Part shown: piece after piece, positions 1 through 6,972 of the stretch | Position numbering within the stretch: position 1 is the stretch's first letter | Layout of the letters: every line of letters begins with the position of its first letter | From: Flaviaestuariibacter flavus | GTDB taxonomy: Bacteria; Bacteroidota; Bacteroidia; Chitinophagales; Chitinophagaceae | Reading direction: 5' to 3' | Assembly (NCBI RefSeq): GCF_004337505.1 | Contig: NZ_SJZI01000008.1 | Span: 358,767-422,766 of the forward strand | Length of the DNA stretch: 64,000 nucleotides | Position numbers and translations under genes: made by a program | Notes under the pieces: model-generated | Database searches by the model: none | Seen by the model: the letters and a program-made list of their open reading frames with translations, nothing else | What the model was told of the DNA's origin: nothing

Positions 1-263
1 GTGTTTGCGATTCCCGCCTCGTCGGCAAGGAAACATTGGGATACCGCCTGCAGTCCTTCGGCACTCAGCTTGCGCTGCAGGCCGCGCCACACGCGCTGTG
101 CATGCGCTTCAAGAAAACGCGCTTCGTGCACGGCACCAAAAATAGTTCCCTGGAAGCGGTCTCTTCGGCACAGGTCTACGGCTTCGAATTTATAATCGAA
201 TACATCGAACACCGCGCAGAGCCAGCCTTCGAAACTGCCGTCATACAACACCGTCTGCAGCAT
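1..263 (-). CDS. DUF4130 / TIGR03915-type DNA metabolism protein (3' part outside window)
   Basis: About 87 N-terminal residues are visible; the gene runs off the left edge. My reverse-strand translation begins MLQTVLYDGSFEGWLCAVFD and continues through GTIFGAVHEARFLEAHA, which matches the start of the family found next to the radical SAM protein TIGR03916 (TIGR03915, DUF4130). The family is thought to act in DNA metabolism or repair, and in some species is fused to a uracil-DNA-glycosylase-like domain, but no reaction is established to my knowledge. The ATG (263-261) shares one base with the upstream gene's TGA (265-263), sequence TGATG, a translational-coupling arrangement that supports this start. 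Whether a glycosylase-like domain follows cannot be seen here. Confidence 0.85.
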   Translation of the reverse strand, partial: MLQTVLYDGSFEGWLCAVFDVFDYKFEAVDLCRRDRFQGTIFGAVHEARFLEAHAQRVWRGLQRKLSAEGLQAVSQCFLADEAGIAN

Positions 264-1519
264 CAGAAAATGGTAAGCTGCGGTGAATGATTGGCGGCGT
301 ACTTGCTTTGCGCGCCGCCCAGGATAAAGCCGCGGATCTGGTCGGCGCTGTACTCCCGGCGCAGGCCGGTGCCGGTACGCAGGTCGAGGAAGTAGCGGGC
401 CCGGTTGGCAGCGATATTGAAGCGTTTCAGGTGCTCCCAGGTCAGCTTTGTGAAGCGCCGTGCCTCCCAGATCTTTTGCGCCGACTTCAGCCCGATGCCC
501 GGCACCCGCCGGATGAGATCGAGGTCGGCGGTGTTCACATCAACCGGGAACTGGTGCAGGTTGCGCAGCGCCCATTGCAGCTTCGGATCCACCTGCAGAT
601 CCAGGAAAGGCTCGTCGGCTGCAAGGATCTCGTTCACGTCAAAACCATAATAACGCAGCAGCCAGTCGGCCTGGTAAAGCCGGTTTTCGCGGATCATGGG
701 TACCGGCGTTCCGATGGAGGGCAGGCGGCTGTCGTCGCTGATGGGCACATAGCCGGAGTAATAAACGCGCTTCAGCTTCATGTTCTTGTAAAAAGAATCG
801 GAGAGCAGTAGAATCTGGCGGTCGCTTTCCGGCGATGCGCCCACCACGAGTTGCGTGCTCTGGCCTGCCGGCGCGAAGAGCGGCGCTTTCACCAGCGTTT
901 TCCGCTCGTCGCGGTTGGCGATGATGCGCTCCTTCAGCACGGTCATGGGCCGGATGACATCTTCGGTCTTCTTTTCGGGCGCCAGCAATTGCAAACTTTG
1001 CTCGGTCGGAAGCTCCATGTTCACACTGAGGCGGTCGGCATAAAGCCCCGCGGCCTCGAGCAGCTCCGGGCTCGCGCCGGGGATGGCCTTCAGGTGGATA
1101 TAGCCGTTAAAGCGGTGCTCCGTGCGCAGCTTCTTCGCAATCTGCACCAGGCGCTCCATCGTATAGTCGGGATCCCTGAAGATCCCCGAGCTCAGGAAAA
1201 GCCCCTCGATATAATTCCGGCGGTAAAAATTGATGGTCAGGTCCACCACCTCCTCCACGGTGAAGGCGGCGCGCTTCACATCGTTGCTGCGGCGGCTCAC
1301 GCAATAAGCGCAGTCGAAAATGCAGTGGTTGGTGAGCAGGATCTTCAGCAGCGACACGCAGCGTCCGTCTTCGGTGTACGCATGGCAGATGCCCATGCCT
1401 TCGGCATTGCCCAATCCCTTTTCCTTGTTCTTCCGGCTGCTCCCGCTGGAGCTGCAGGAAACATCATATTTTGCCGCATCCGCGAGGATCGAAAGCTTCT
1501 CCAACACCCGTTCGTTCAT
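263..1519 (-). CDS. Putative DNA modification/repair radical SAM protein (TIGR03916-like)
   Basis: 418 aa. A radical SAM enzyme with the cluster-binding CxxxCxxC motif at C66, C70 and C73 (NHCIFDCAYC) and a C-terminal helix-hairpin-helix region (about residues 329-355, VPGIGLKSAQKI) typical of non-specific DNA binding. This combination and the coupled DUF4130 gene downstream identify the TIGR03916 family, whose role in DNA repair or modification is inferred from its partners; its substrate is unknown. The first residues (SCSSSG, then GICHAYTEDGRCVSLLK around 43-59) are also characteristic. It is transcribed leftward and is the first gene of the pair. I see no clear TAnnTTTG promoter box directly upstream. 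Family assignment is firm, function is not. Confidence 0.9.
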   Translation of the reverse strand: MNERVLEKLSILADAAKYDVSCSSSGSSRKNKEKGLGNAEGMGICHAYTEDGRCVSLLKILLTNHCIFDCAYCVSRRSNDVKRAAFTVEEVVDLTINFYRRNYIEGLFLSSGIFRDPDYTMERLVQIAKKLRTEHRFNGYIHLKAIPGASPELLEAAGLYADRLSVNMELPTEQSLQLLAPEKKTEDVIRPMTVLKERIIANRDERKTLVKAPLFAPAGQSTQLVVGASPESDRQILLLSDSFYKNMKLKRVYYSGYVPISDDSRLPSIGTPVPMIRENRLYQADWLLRYYGFDVNEILAADEPFLDLQVDPKLQWALRNLHQFPVDVNTADLDLIRRVPGIGLKSAQKIWEARRFTKLTWEHLKRFNIAANRARYFLDLRTGTGLRREYSADQIRGFILGGAQSKYAANHSPQLTIF

Positions 1520-1643
1520 AGGTCCGTTTGATCCCCGAATTTACTAAACAGGTTAGCAAAAAAGGGTCGGCGCAGCTCGCTTTGTGATGCTCCTAACGAA
1601 TGTTTAATGAATGGAAAAATCCGGGCGGAAAACTGCGACATTT

Positions 1644-2327
1644 TTATCCCGTTTGCGAATCGGGGGCTTCCACCGGCTTCGACTGGGCGGAACCTTTCTG
1701 GCGGAGGAAAATGGTGAAGAGGATCATGACGCCCACCGACAGGAATTCACTCTGCCAGTTCTGAAAAGATTCGAACCAAAGCTTGCTGTTACCCAGGAAC
1801 TGGAAGGCGGACTCGAGCGGCTTGCCCAGCCGTGCCTGCTCCTGGTTAAAAGATTTGAGACTGCCATACCAGTGCAGCACAAACGAAAGCAGGAAGAGCA
1901 GGAACAACACGATGCTGAGGGAGTTTTCATAGAACTTCAGGATCCAGCCGCCCTTCTTCACGGGCCAGGGCGTATCCGGTCCCGGCGGCTTGTCGTCGTG
2001 ATCTACCTCCTCGTCCTTATCAGGATCCTTTGATTCGGCGGAGCCTTTCTGGTAAAGGAAGGCGGTGAGCACCACGAACATGGCCATCTGCAGGAACTCG
2101 CTCTCCCAGTTTTCAAAGGTCGCTTCGATAAAATGACCCGTGGCCAGGTATTTTCCCAGCGACACCGGCGCACCTCCCTCCTGTTGTTGCTCTTCGTTGT
2201 ACTGCAGAACGCCTGAGAAAAGCTGGCCCACGAACGTGAGCAGAAAGAAAGCAAAGGCCACGATGGTCAGGCCGTTGTTCCGCCAAATATTGCTTTTACG
2301 TTTTTGTTTAGCCAAATCGACCTCCAC
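1644..2327 (-). CDS. DUF6766-like four-helix membrane protein with internal duplication
   Basis: 227 aa, resembling small membrane proteins grouped as DUF6766; function unknown. Four hydrophobic segments lie at about residues 21-40, 78-93, 137-155 and 195-209. The protein is two copies of one unit: residues 71-100 and 188-217 align closely (ENWESEFLQ / QNWQSEFLS, then FLYQKGSAESK / FLRQKGSAQSK). Each unit is helix, loop with an N.EQ motif, then NWxSEF-helix-QKGSAxSK. An acidic, proline-rich linker (about 101-120) joins them. It stands alone on the minus strand, with 124 bp to the radical SAM gene's start. No catalytic motif is visible, so it could be structural or stress-related. Confidence 0.7.
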   Translation of the reverse strand: MEVDLAKQKRKSNIWRNNGLTIVAFAFFLLTFVGQLFSGVLQYNEEQQQEGGAPVSLGKYLATGHFIEATFENWESEFLQMAMFVVLTAFLYQKGSAESKDPDKDEEVDHDDKPPGPDTPWPVKKGGWILKFYENSLSIVLFLLFLLSFVLHWYGSLKSFNQEQARLGKPLESAFQFLGNSKLWFESFQNWQSEFLSVGVMILFTIFLRQKGSAQSKPVEAPDSQTG

Positions 2328-2487
2328 TTTCAGGATTGTATTACAAACGGGATGCCACCGCCGGGCTGGTGCTTAAGAGGATGATAAAATGCGCAGCCAA
2401 CGGGGCGATTCGCTTGAAATGAGCTTACCTTAGGCTCAGTCAACCCATTGTCTCCTACGCACTTGACGTTTTTTTGAACGCTACATC

Positions 2488-2658
2488 ATGGAACCACGCA
2501 TCCAATCCATCACGGCATCGATCTCCGAGCTGGAAGACCGCTACGCCGAATTGCTGACGCTTGAAGCGCCCGAACGCGAGCTGGCAATGCTATGGGCCAG
2601 TATCCGCGAGTTGCGAATAAAGCTTGAAGAAATAAAGAAGGGTGTTTCCTGCCCGTAG
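2488..2658 (+). CDS. Small hypothetical protein, probable coiled coil
   Basis: 56 aa, starting MEPRIQSITASISELEDRYA. It is rich in Leu, Glu, Arg and Ile with heptad-like spacing and is almost certainly helical, perhaps a coiled coil. The stop (2656-2658) lies 2 bp before the convergent SDR gene's stop. Good codon use for this genome and a clean ATG favour a real gene, but I recognise no family. The preceding 160 bp hold no other gene. Confidence 0.5.
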   Translation: MEPRIQSITASISELEDRYAELLTLEAPERELAMLWASIRELRIKLEEIKKGVSCP

Positions 2659-2660
2659 TT

Positions 2661-3491
2661 CTACGGACGGCCGCCGAGGCCGTAATGCTTTCCGATCATC
2701 TTATCGAAGGTCTGCGCCGGAAGCAGGCGTTTCAGCAGCACCGAGAATTTCTCGAGGGGCTTGCCGAGGCGGTATACCCGCTTGAGGCGCGGTGCTTCCA
2801 GGATCTTCTCCAGCAGGATGCCGAAGGCTTCCAACGGCAGGCCACCCGACACGCTCTCGTCGATGAGCCGGTAGGTGTGCTCGAAGCTCTCTTTGTACGG
2901 GCTGCCCGGGGCAAGGTCTACCCGGATGCGGTTGCGGTTGATGTCGGTGCGCACCCCGCCTGGCTGCACCACGCAGGCCTCCACCCCGAAGGGAGCGAGC
3001 TCGGTGCGCAGGGCCTCGGTAAGCCGGTCAACAGCCGCCTTGCTGGCGCTGTACAGGCCGCGGTAAGGCAGCCCTATCTCCGAGCCGATGGAGCTGATGT
3101 TGACGATGCGGCCGCGGCCCTGCCGGCGCATCAGGGGCAGCACCGCCTGGCAGGTGCGGATCACCCCCATCACGTTGGTATCGAAAACTCGCGCCGCGTC
3201 GGCGAGCGAAAGCTCCTCCACCGGGGCAGCGATACCAAGGCCGGCATTGTTCACCAGCATGTCGATGCGGCCGGCCTCCTGCACCACGCGGGCAAAGGCG
3301 GCTGAAATGCTTTCGGGATCGGTCACGTCGAGGTTCAGCGTGCGGAAAGGACGCTGCTGGCCCTCGAGGGCACGCGCGGTGCCGTACACGATATGACCTG
3401 CCTGCGCGAGATGCGTGGCCATGGCTTCGCCGAGGCCGCTCGATGCGCCGGTAATGACGATAACTTTCTGCTTGCTGCGTTGATCCTTCAT
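2661..3491 (-). CDS. SDR family oxidoreductase
   Basis: 276 aa classical short-chain dehydrogenase/reductase. The nucleotide-binding TGASSGLG is at residues 14-21, NNAG at 81-84, a catalytic Ser in NISS (131-134), and YSASK with Tyr147 and Lys151. It should use NAD(P)(H) to oxidise or reduce an alcohol/carbonyl; the substrate cannot be told from sequence. The length and the C-terminal extension fit the classical group acting on lipophilic substrates. It is single, with its own upstream region, convergent with the small ORF to its left and divergent from the arginine operon. Confidence 0.92.
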   Translation of the reverse strand: MKDQRSKQKVIVITGASSGLGEAMATHLAQAGHIVYGTARALEGQQRPFRTLNLDVTDPESISAAFARVVQEAGRIDMLVNNAGLGIAAPVEELSLADAARVFDTNVMGVIRTCQAVLPLMRRQGRGRIVNISSIGSEIGLPYRGLYSASKAAVDRLTEALRTELAPFGVEACVVQPGGVRTDINRNRIRVDLAPGSPYKESFEHTYRLIDESVSGGLPLEAFGILLEKILEAPRLKRVYRLGKPLEKFSVLLKRLLPAQTFDKMIGKHYGLGGRP

Positions 3492-3744
3492 AGCGCCTGC
3501 AAAACTCGGGCAAAAAGAAATGACGCCCGCGAAAATCGGGACGGCGGCCCGAAGGTGGGTGGTGCCCGGCAGGTAAGCAGTTTCCTTTACACTTCGGCGC
3601 AGTTAACCCGTAAGCGCTACCGACGCGGGCCCAGGCCCTCAATTGAGGGCGCCGGGAAGCTGAAAAAATTTAACGTGAATGCAGTTCACGACCCATTAAT
3701 TTTGCGTGAGAAAGCGAAAGCCGGCGTACCATCCCCGGTTTTCT
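3492..3744. other. Intergenic region between SDR gene and arginine operon
   Basis: Divergent spacer with no gene I can support. It holds one box resembling the Bacteroidota -7 element on the plus strand (TAATTTTG, 3697-3704) in addition to the better placed one at 3745. No well-spaced TTTG -33 element was found for either. Confidence 0.4.
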
Positions 3745-3752
3745 TATATTTG
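3745..3752 (+). promoter_or_regulatory. Candidate -7 promoter box for the arginine operon
   Basis: TATATTTG matches the Bacteroidota -7 consensus TAnnTTTG exactly. A transcript from it would start near 3757, a few bases before the leader ORF and about 210 bases before the first arginine gene. No TTTG -33 element at normal spacing was seen, so this rests on the -7 box and position only. Confidence 0.45.
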
Positions 3753-3760
3753 CGGCGCTC

Positions 3761-3871
3761 ATGCAATCAGGCACACATACCAAACACTTCATCTTCTTTA
3801 CACCGGCCCAGACCCGGATGTATGATGTGTGCTTTGACCTTTTCCGCTATTTGTCGCGACGTGGATCCTGA
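3761..3871 (+). CDS. Possible 36-aa leader peptide of the arginine operon
   Basis: An ATG-started ORF of 36 codons, MQSGTHTKHF...YLSRRGS, lies directly after the candidate -7 box, so it would be nearly leaderless. It contains four arginines, two of them adjacent near the end (CGA CGT, 3857-3862). Its stop codon overlaps the left arm of a perfect 8-bp inverted repeat. That layout is what a translational attenuator for arginine genes would look like, but it is unproven and chance remains possible: the ORF is short and not strongly arginine-biased. Confidence 0.3.
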   Translation: MQSGTHTKHFIFFTPAQTRMYDVCFDLFRYLSRRGS

Positions 3872-3927
3872 TAGGACAAGCCGCTGACCCTGGCCCCTAT
3901 CAGTGAACGTTTGCGGAACGGTTTTTT
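3868..3927 (+). promoter_or_regulatory. Leader stem-loop pair upstream of the arginine operon
   Basis: CTGATAGG (3868-3875) and CCTATCAG (3896-3903) form a perfect 8-bp stem with a 20-nt loop. It is followed by a weak CGTT/AACG stem-loop (about 3909-3921) and a run of six T (3922-3927), resembling a weak intrinsic terminator. This could be an attenuator or simply leader structure. Confidence 0.35.
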
Positions 3928-3968
3928 CTTGGGATTGGTTATCCTTTTTTACAACTCTTTTGGACATC

Positions 3969-4664
3969 GTGGATCAACAGCAAATCATCGTACGGGTGGC
4001 AACGCCCTCTGATTCGGTTTATGCGCAAACTATAACCGACGAAATGGAAGCCTCCGCCAGGGCCCGGGGAACCGGTATTGCCAAGCGCAGCCCGGCCTAT
4101 GTGGCCCAGAAGATGGAGGAAGGCAAAGCGGTGATCGCCCTTACCGAAGGAGGCGACTGGGTAGGCTTTTGCTACATCGAAACCTGGGAAGGCGAGTACG
4201 TGGCCAATTCGGGGCTCATCGTGTCGCCGGCTTTCCGCAAGAGCGGCGTGGCCAAGCGCATCAAGCATCGGATCTTCGAGCTGAGCCGCGAAAAATACCC
4301 CGACGCCAAGATCTTCGGTCTCACCACCGGCCTCGCCGTGATGAAGATCAACAGCGAGCTTGGCTATGAGCCGGTGACCTATTCGGAGCTCACGCAGGAC
4401 GAAAAATTCTGGGCCGGCTGCCAAAGCTGCGTTAATTACGAGATCCTCATGAGCAAAGGCCGTAAGAACTGCCTCTGCACCGCCATGCTGTTCGACCCCA
4501 AGGAGCACGTGGTTGTTGAAGAAGTGAAGAAAGACTTCGAAAAGCGCAAGCCGGTGTTTGAGCGCCTCCTCCGCTTTAAGCAAAACCGCTTCCTCAAGCG
4601 CCTGCAGATCGACCGCAATTCCGGCCGCAAGCTGAAAATGTTTCTCTTTAACCTGTTACACTAA
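3969..4664 (+). CDS. GNAT acyltransferase, probable N-acylglutamate synthase of arginine pathway
   Basis: About 231 aa from the GTG at 3969 (VDQQQIIVRVATPSD). The frame is open back to a GTG at 3903, and a TTG at 3960 is another option. The acyl-CoA-binding segment is visible as VSPAFRKSGVAKRIKHRIF. The C-terminal half (FWAGCQSCVNYEILMS, then CLCTAMLFDP) contains clustered cysteines. The family regularly precedes argG in Bacteroidota arginine operons and is thought to make the first N-acylglutamate in place of ArgA/ArgJ. This gene being first in a full pathway that otherwise lacks an argA or argJ supports that role. Whether the acyl donor is acetyl-CoA or succinyl-CoA is not visible; the downstream ArgF' residue hints at succinyl. 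Confidence 0.75.
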   Translation: MDQQQIIVRVATPSDSVYAQTITDEMEASARARGTGIAKRSPAYVAQKMEEGKAVIALTEGGDWVGFCYIETWEGEYVANSGLIVSPAFRKSGVAKRIKHRIFELSREKYPDAKIFGLTTGLAVMKINSELGYEPVTYSELTQDEKFWAGCQSCVNYEILMSKGRKNCLCTAMLFDPKEHVVVEEVKKDFEKRKPVFERLLRFKQNRFLKRLQIDRNSGRKLKMFLFNLLH

Positions 4665-4667
4665 GGG

Positions 4668-4788
4668 CTCAATGGTGAATGATCAATGGTCAATGCAAAC
4701 CAGCGCCACTTCACCAGAGAAATTTCCTGATGTACCAGGCAAGCGACATCCATTGATCTTTCACCATTGACCATTCACCACTCACCAC
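4668..4788. repeat. Intergenic inverted short-word repeat (GGTGAAT/GGTCAAT type)
   Basis: The 124-bp spacer is made largely of the words GGTGAAT, GGTCAAT and TGATCAATGG on the left (about 4670-4695) and their reverse complements on the right (about 4749-4780, CCATTGACCATTCACCA). It can fold into a long imperfect hairpin just before the argG start. Analogous elements with other words occur at 37286-37424, 59469-59493 and 62786-62877. Confidence 0.65.
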
Positions 4789-5988
4789 ATGAAAAAAATT
4801 GTTCTCGGATTCAGCGGAGGCCTCGACACCTCCTACTGTGTCAAGTACCTCACGGAAGAAAAAGGCTATGAGGTACACAGCGTGATCGTCAATACCGGCG
4901 GCTTCTCCGACGAGGAGCTCAAAGCGGTTGAAGCCCATGCCTACAAACTGGGCGTAAAGTCGCATACCACGGTCGACGCCGTCCGCTCTTACTACAAACG
5001 GATCATCCGCTACCTCGTTTTCGGAAACGTACTGAAGAACAACACCTACCCGCTCAGCGTGAGCGCGGAGCGCCTCGTACAGGCCCTGCACATCGCCGAA
5101 CATGCCAAAGCCCTCGGCGCCGATGCCGTGGCCCACGGCTCCACCGGCGCCGGCAACGACCAGGTGCGCTTCGATATGATTTTCCACATCCTTGTTCCGG
5201 GACTTGAAATCATCACCCCAATCCGCGACCTGCGCCTGAGCCGCGAGGAAGAAATTTCCTACCTGAAAAGCAAAGGAGTGGAGATGAATTTCGAAAAGGC
5301 AGTCTACTCCATCAATAAAGGCCTCTGGGGCACGTCGGTGGGCGGCCGAGAGACCCTCCATTCCAATGGCGCCCTGCCCGAGGAAGCCTGGCCGACGCCT
5401 GCCACCAAAACCGGCAGCGAAGACGTGCAGCTGCAATTTGAAAAAGGCGAGCTGGTAGCCGTCAACGGGCAGCGCTTCGAACACCCGGTTGACGCCATCC
5501 GCAACCTGCAGGAGCTGGCCGCGCCTTACGGCATCGGTCGCGACATCCACGTGGGCGACACCATCATCGGCATCAAAGGCCGTGTGGGCTTCGAGGCCGC
5601 TGCTCCCCTCATTATCATCAAGGCGCACCACGCGCTCGAAAAGCACGTGCTCACCAAGTGGCAGCTCAACTGGAAAGACCAGCTGGCGCTCTTCTACGGC
5701 AACTGGCTCCACGAAGGCCAGATCCTCGACCCGGTGATGCGCGACATCGAAGCCTTCTTCTCCAGCAGCCAGGAGCAGGTTACGGGCACCGTATTTCTAC
5801 AGCTCCTCCCCTTCCGCTTCCAGGTTACCGGCATCGAATCGCCCTTCGACCTGATGAGCGCCAAATTCGGCAAATACGGGGAGATGAACAGCGGCTGGAC
5901 CGGCGACGATGTGCGCGGCTTCAGCAAGATCTTCGGCAACCAGGTAGCCATTTATCAACAGGTTAAAGAAAGCGGCCATGAAAGCTAA
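4789..5988 (+). CDS. argG: Argininosuccinate synthase
   Basis: 399 aa, full length. It joins (acyl-free) citrulline and aspartate with ATP to give argininosuccinate in the cytoplasm. The ATP-pyrophosphatase P-loop SGGLDTS is at residues 9-15, and family segments such as AHGSTGAGNDQVRFD (ATP/citrulline binding) are intact. The length is at the usual size. It is the second gene of the arginine operon, and its end overlaps the argC start by 11 bp, so the two are probably translationally coupled. It follows the short-word repeat, which may influence expression. Confidence 0.96.
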   Translation: MKKIVLGFSGGLDTSYCVKYLTEEKGYEVHSVIVNTGGFSDEELKAVEAHAYKLGVKSHTTVDAVRSYYKRIIRYLVFGNVLKNNTYPLSVSAERLVQALHIAEHAKALGADAVAHGSTGAGNDQVRFDMIFHILVPGLEIITPIRDLRLSREEEISYLKSKGVEMNFEKAVYSINKGLWGTSVGGRETLHSNGALPEEAWPTPATKTGSEDVQLQFEKGELVAVNGQRFEHPVDAIRNLQELAAPYGIGRDIHVGDTIIGIKGRVGFEAAAPLIIIKAHHALEKHVLTKWQLNWKDQLALFYGNWLHEGQILDPVMRDIEAFFSSSQEQVTGTVFLQLLPFRFQVTGIESPFDLMSAKFGKYGEMNSGWTGDDVRGFSKIFGNQVAIYQQVKESGHES

Positions 5989-6952
5989 GGTGGGCATCGT
6001 TGGCGGCGCCGGCTACACCGGCGGTGAGCTGCTCCGCCTCCTGCTCCGGCACCCGCACGCGGAGATCGCCTTCGTACACAGCCGCAGCAGTGCCGGCGCG
6101 CCGGTGCACAGCGTACACAGCGACCTGCTGGGCGAAACCGAGCTCACCTTCAGCAGCGTGCTGCAGCCGGGCGTGGACCTGCTCTTCCTCTGTGTCGGGC
6201 ACGGCGAGGCCCGCAAATTCCTCGGGCAAAATGAGATCAACCCTTCGGTACGTATCATCGACCTCTCGCAGGATTTCCGTCTTCAATCCAAATCGGGCAT
6301 CGGTGAACGCTCTTTCACCTATGGCCTGCCGGAACTACGGCGCGATGCGATTCGCAACGCACATAATATTGCCAACCCCGGCTGCTTTGCCACCGCCATC
6401 CAACTCGCCCTGCTACCGCTTGCCAAAGCGGGTGGCCTCGGCGAAGCGTTCGTCACCGGCATCACCGGCTCCACGGGGGCTGGCCAGGGACTGAGTGCGA
6501 CCTCGCATTTCAGCTGGCGCGCCAACAACATCCAGGCTTATAAAACCCTTGCACACCAGCACGGTGGCGAAATCGGCGAATCGGTGGAAAGCCTCCAACC
6601 CGAAGGTTTCCGCCTCCACTTCGTGCCCTGGCGCGGCGACTTTCCGCGCGGCATCTTCGTCAGCGCTACCGTCGATTTCAGCGGCAGCCAGCAGGAGGCG
6701 ACAGACTTGTACCGGTCATTTTATGAAGGGCACCCGTTTACCACGGTCAGCGAAAGTCCCATACACCTGAAGCAGGTGGTGAACACCAACAAGTGCGTGC
6801 TGCAACCCGAAGTGGTGGATGGGAAACTGGTGGTGCATTCCGCCATCGATAACCTCCTGAAAGGCGCTTCCGGGCAGGCCGTACAAAACTTCAACCTGAT
6901 GATGGGCCTCGATGAAACCGCGGGCCTCCTGTTAAAACCACTCGCCTTCTGA
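5978..6952 (+). CDS. argC: N-acyl-gamma-glutamyl-phosphate reductase
   Basis: 324 aa. Reduces the acylglutamyl phosphate to the semialdehyde with NADPH. The Rossmann motif GGAGYTGGE is at residues 9-17. The catalytic cysteine is C136 in NPGCFATA. A basic substrate region HFVPWRGDFPRGIF is seen near the C-terminal third. Length is normal for the short ArgC type of Bacteroidota. It overlaps argG by 11 bp and is followed 20 bp later by argD. Nothing unusual apart from uncertainty over the acyl group (acetyl or succinyl). Confidence 0.95.
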   Translation: MKAKVGIVGGAGYTGGELLRLLLRHPHAEIAFVHSRSSAGAPVHSVHSDLLGETELTFSSVLQPGVDLLFLCVGHGEARKFLGQNEINPSVRIIDLSQDFRLQSKSGIGERSFTYGLPELRRDAIRNAHNIANPGCFATAIQLALLPLAKAGGLGEAFVTGITGSTGAGQGLSATSHFSWRANNIQAYKTLAHQHGGEIGESVESLQPEGFRLHFVPWRGDFPRGIFVSATVDFSGSQQEATDLYRSFYEGHPFTTVSESPIHLKQVVNTNKCVLQPEVVDGKLVVHSAIDNLLKGASGQAVQNFNLMMGLDETAGLLLKPLAF

Positions 6953-6972
6953 GCGAGCCAACGCATTCCACC

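Noticed and set aside
3767..3967. Minus-strand ORF of 66 codons upstream of the arginine operon
   Set aside because: No family resemblance, no promoter, and it lies across the leader structures that are better explained on the plus strand.
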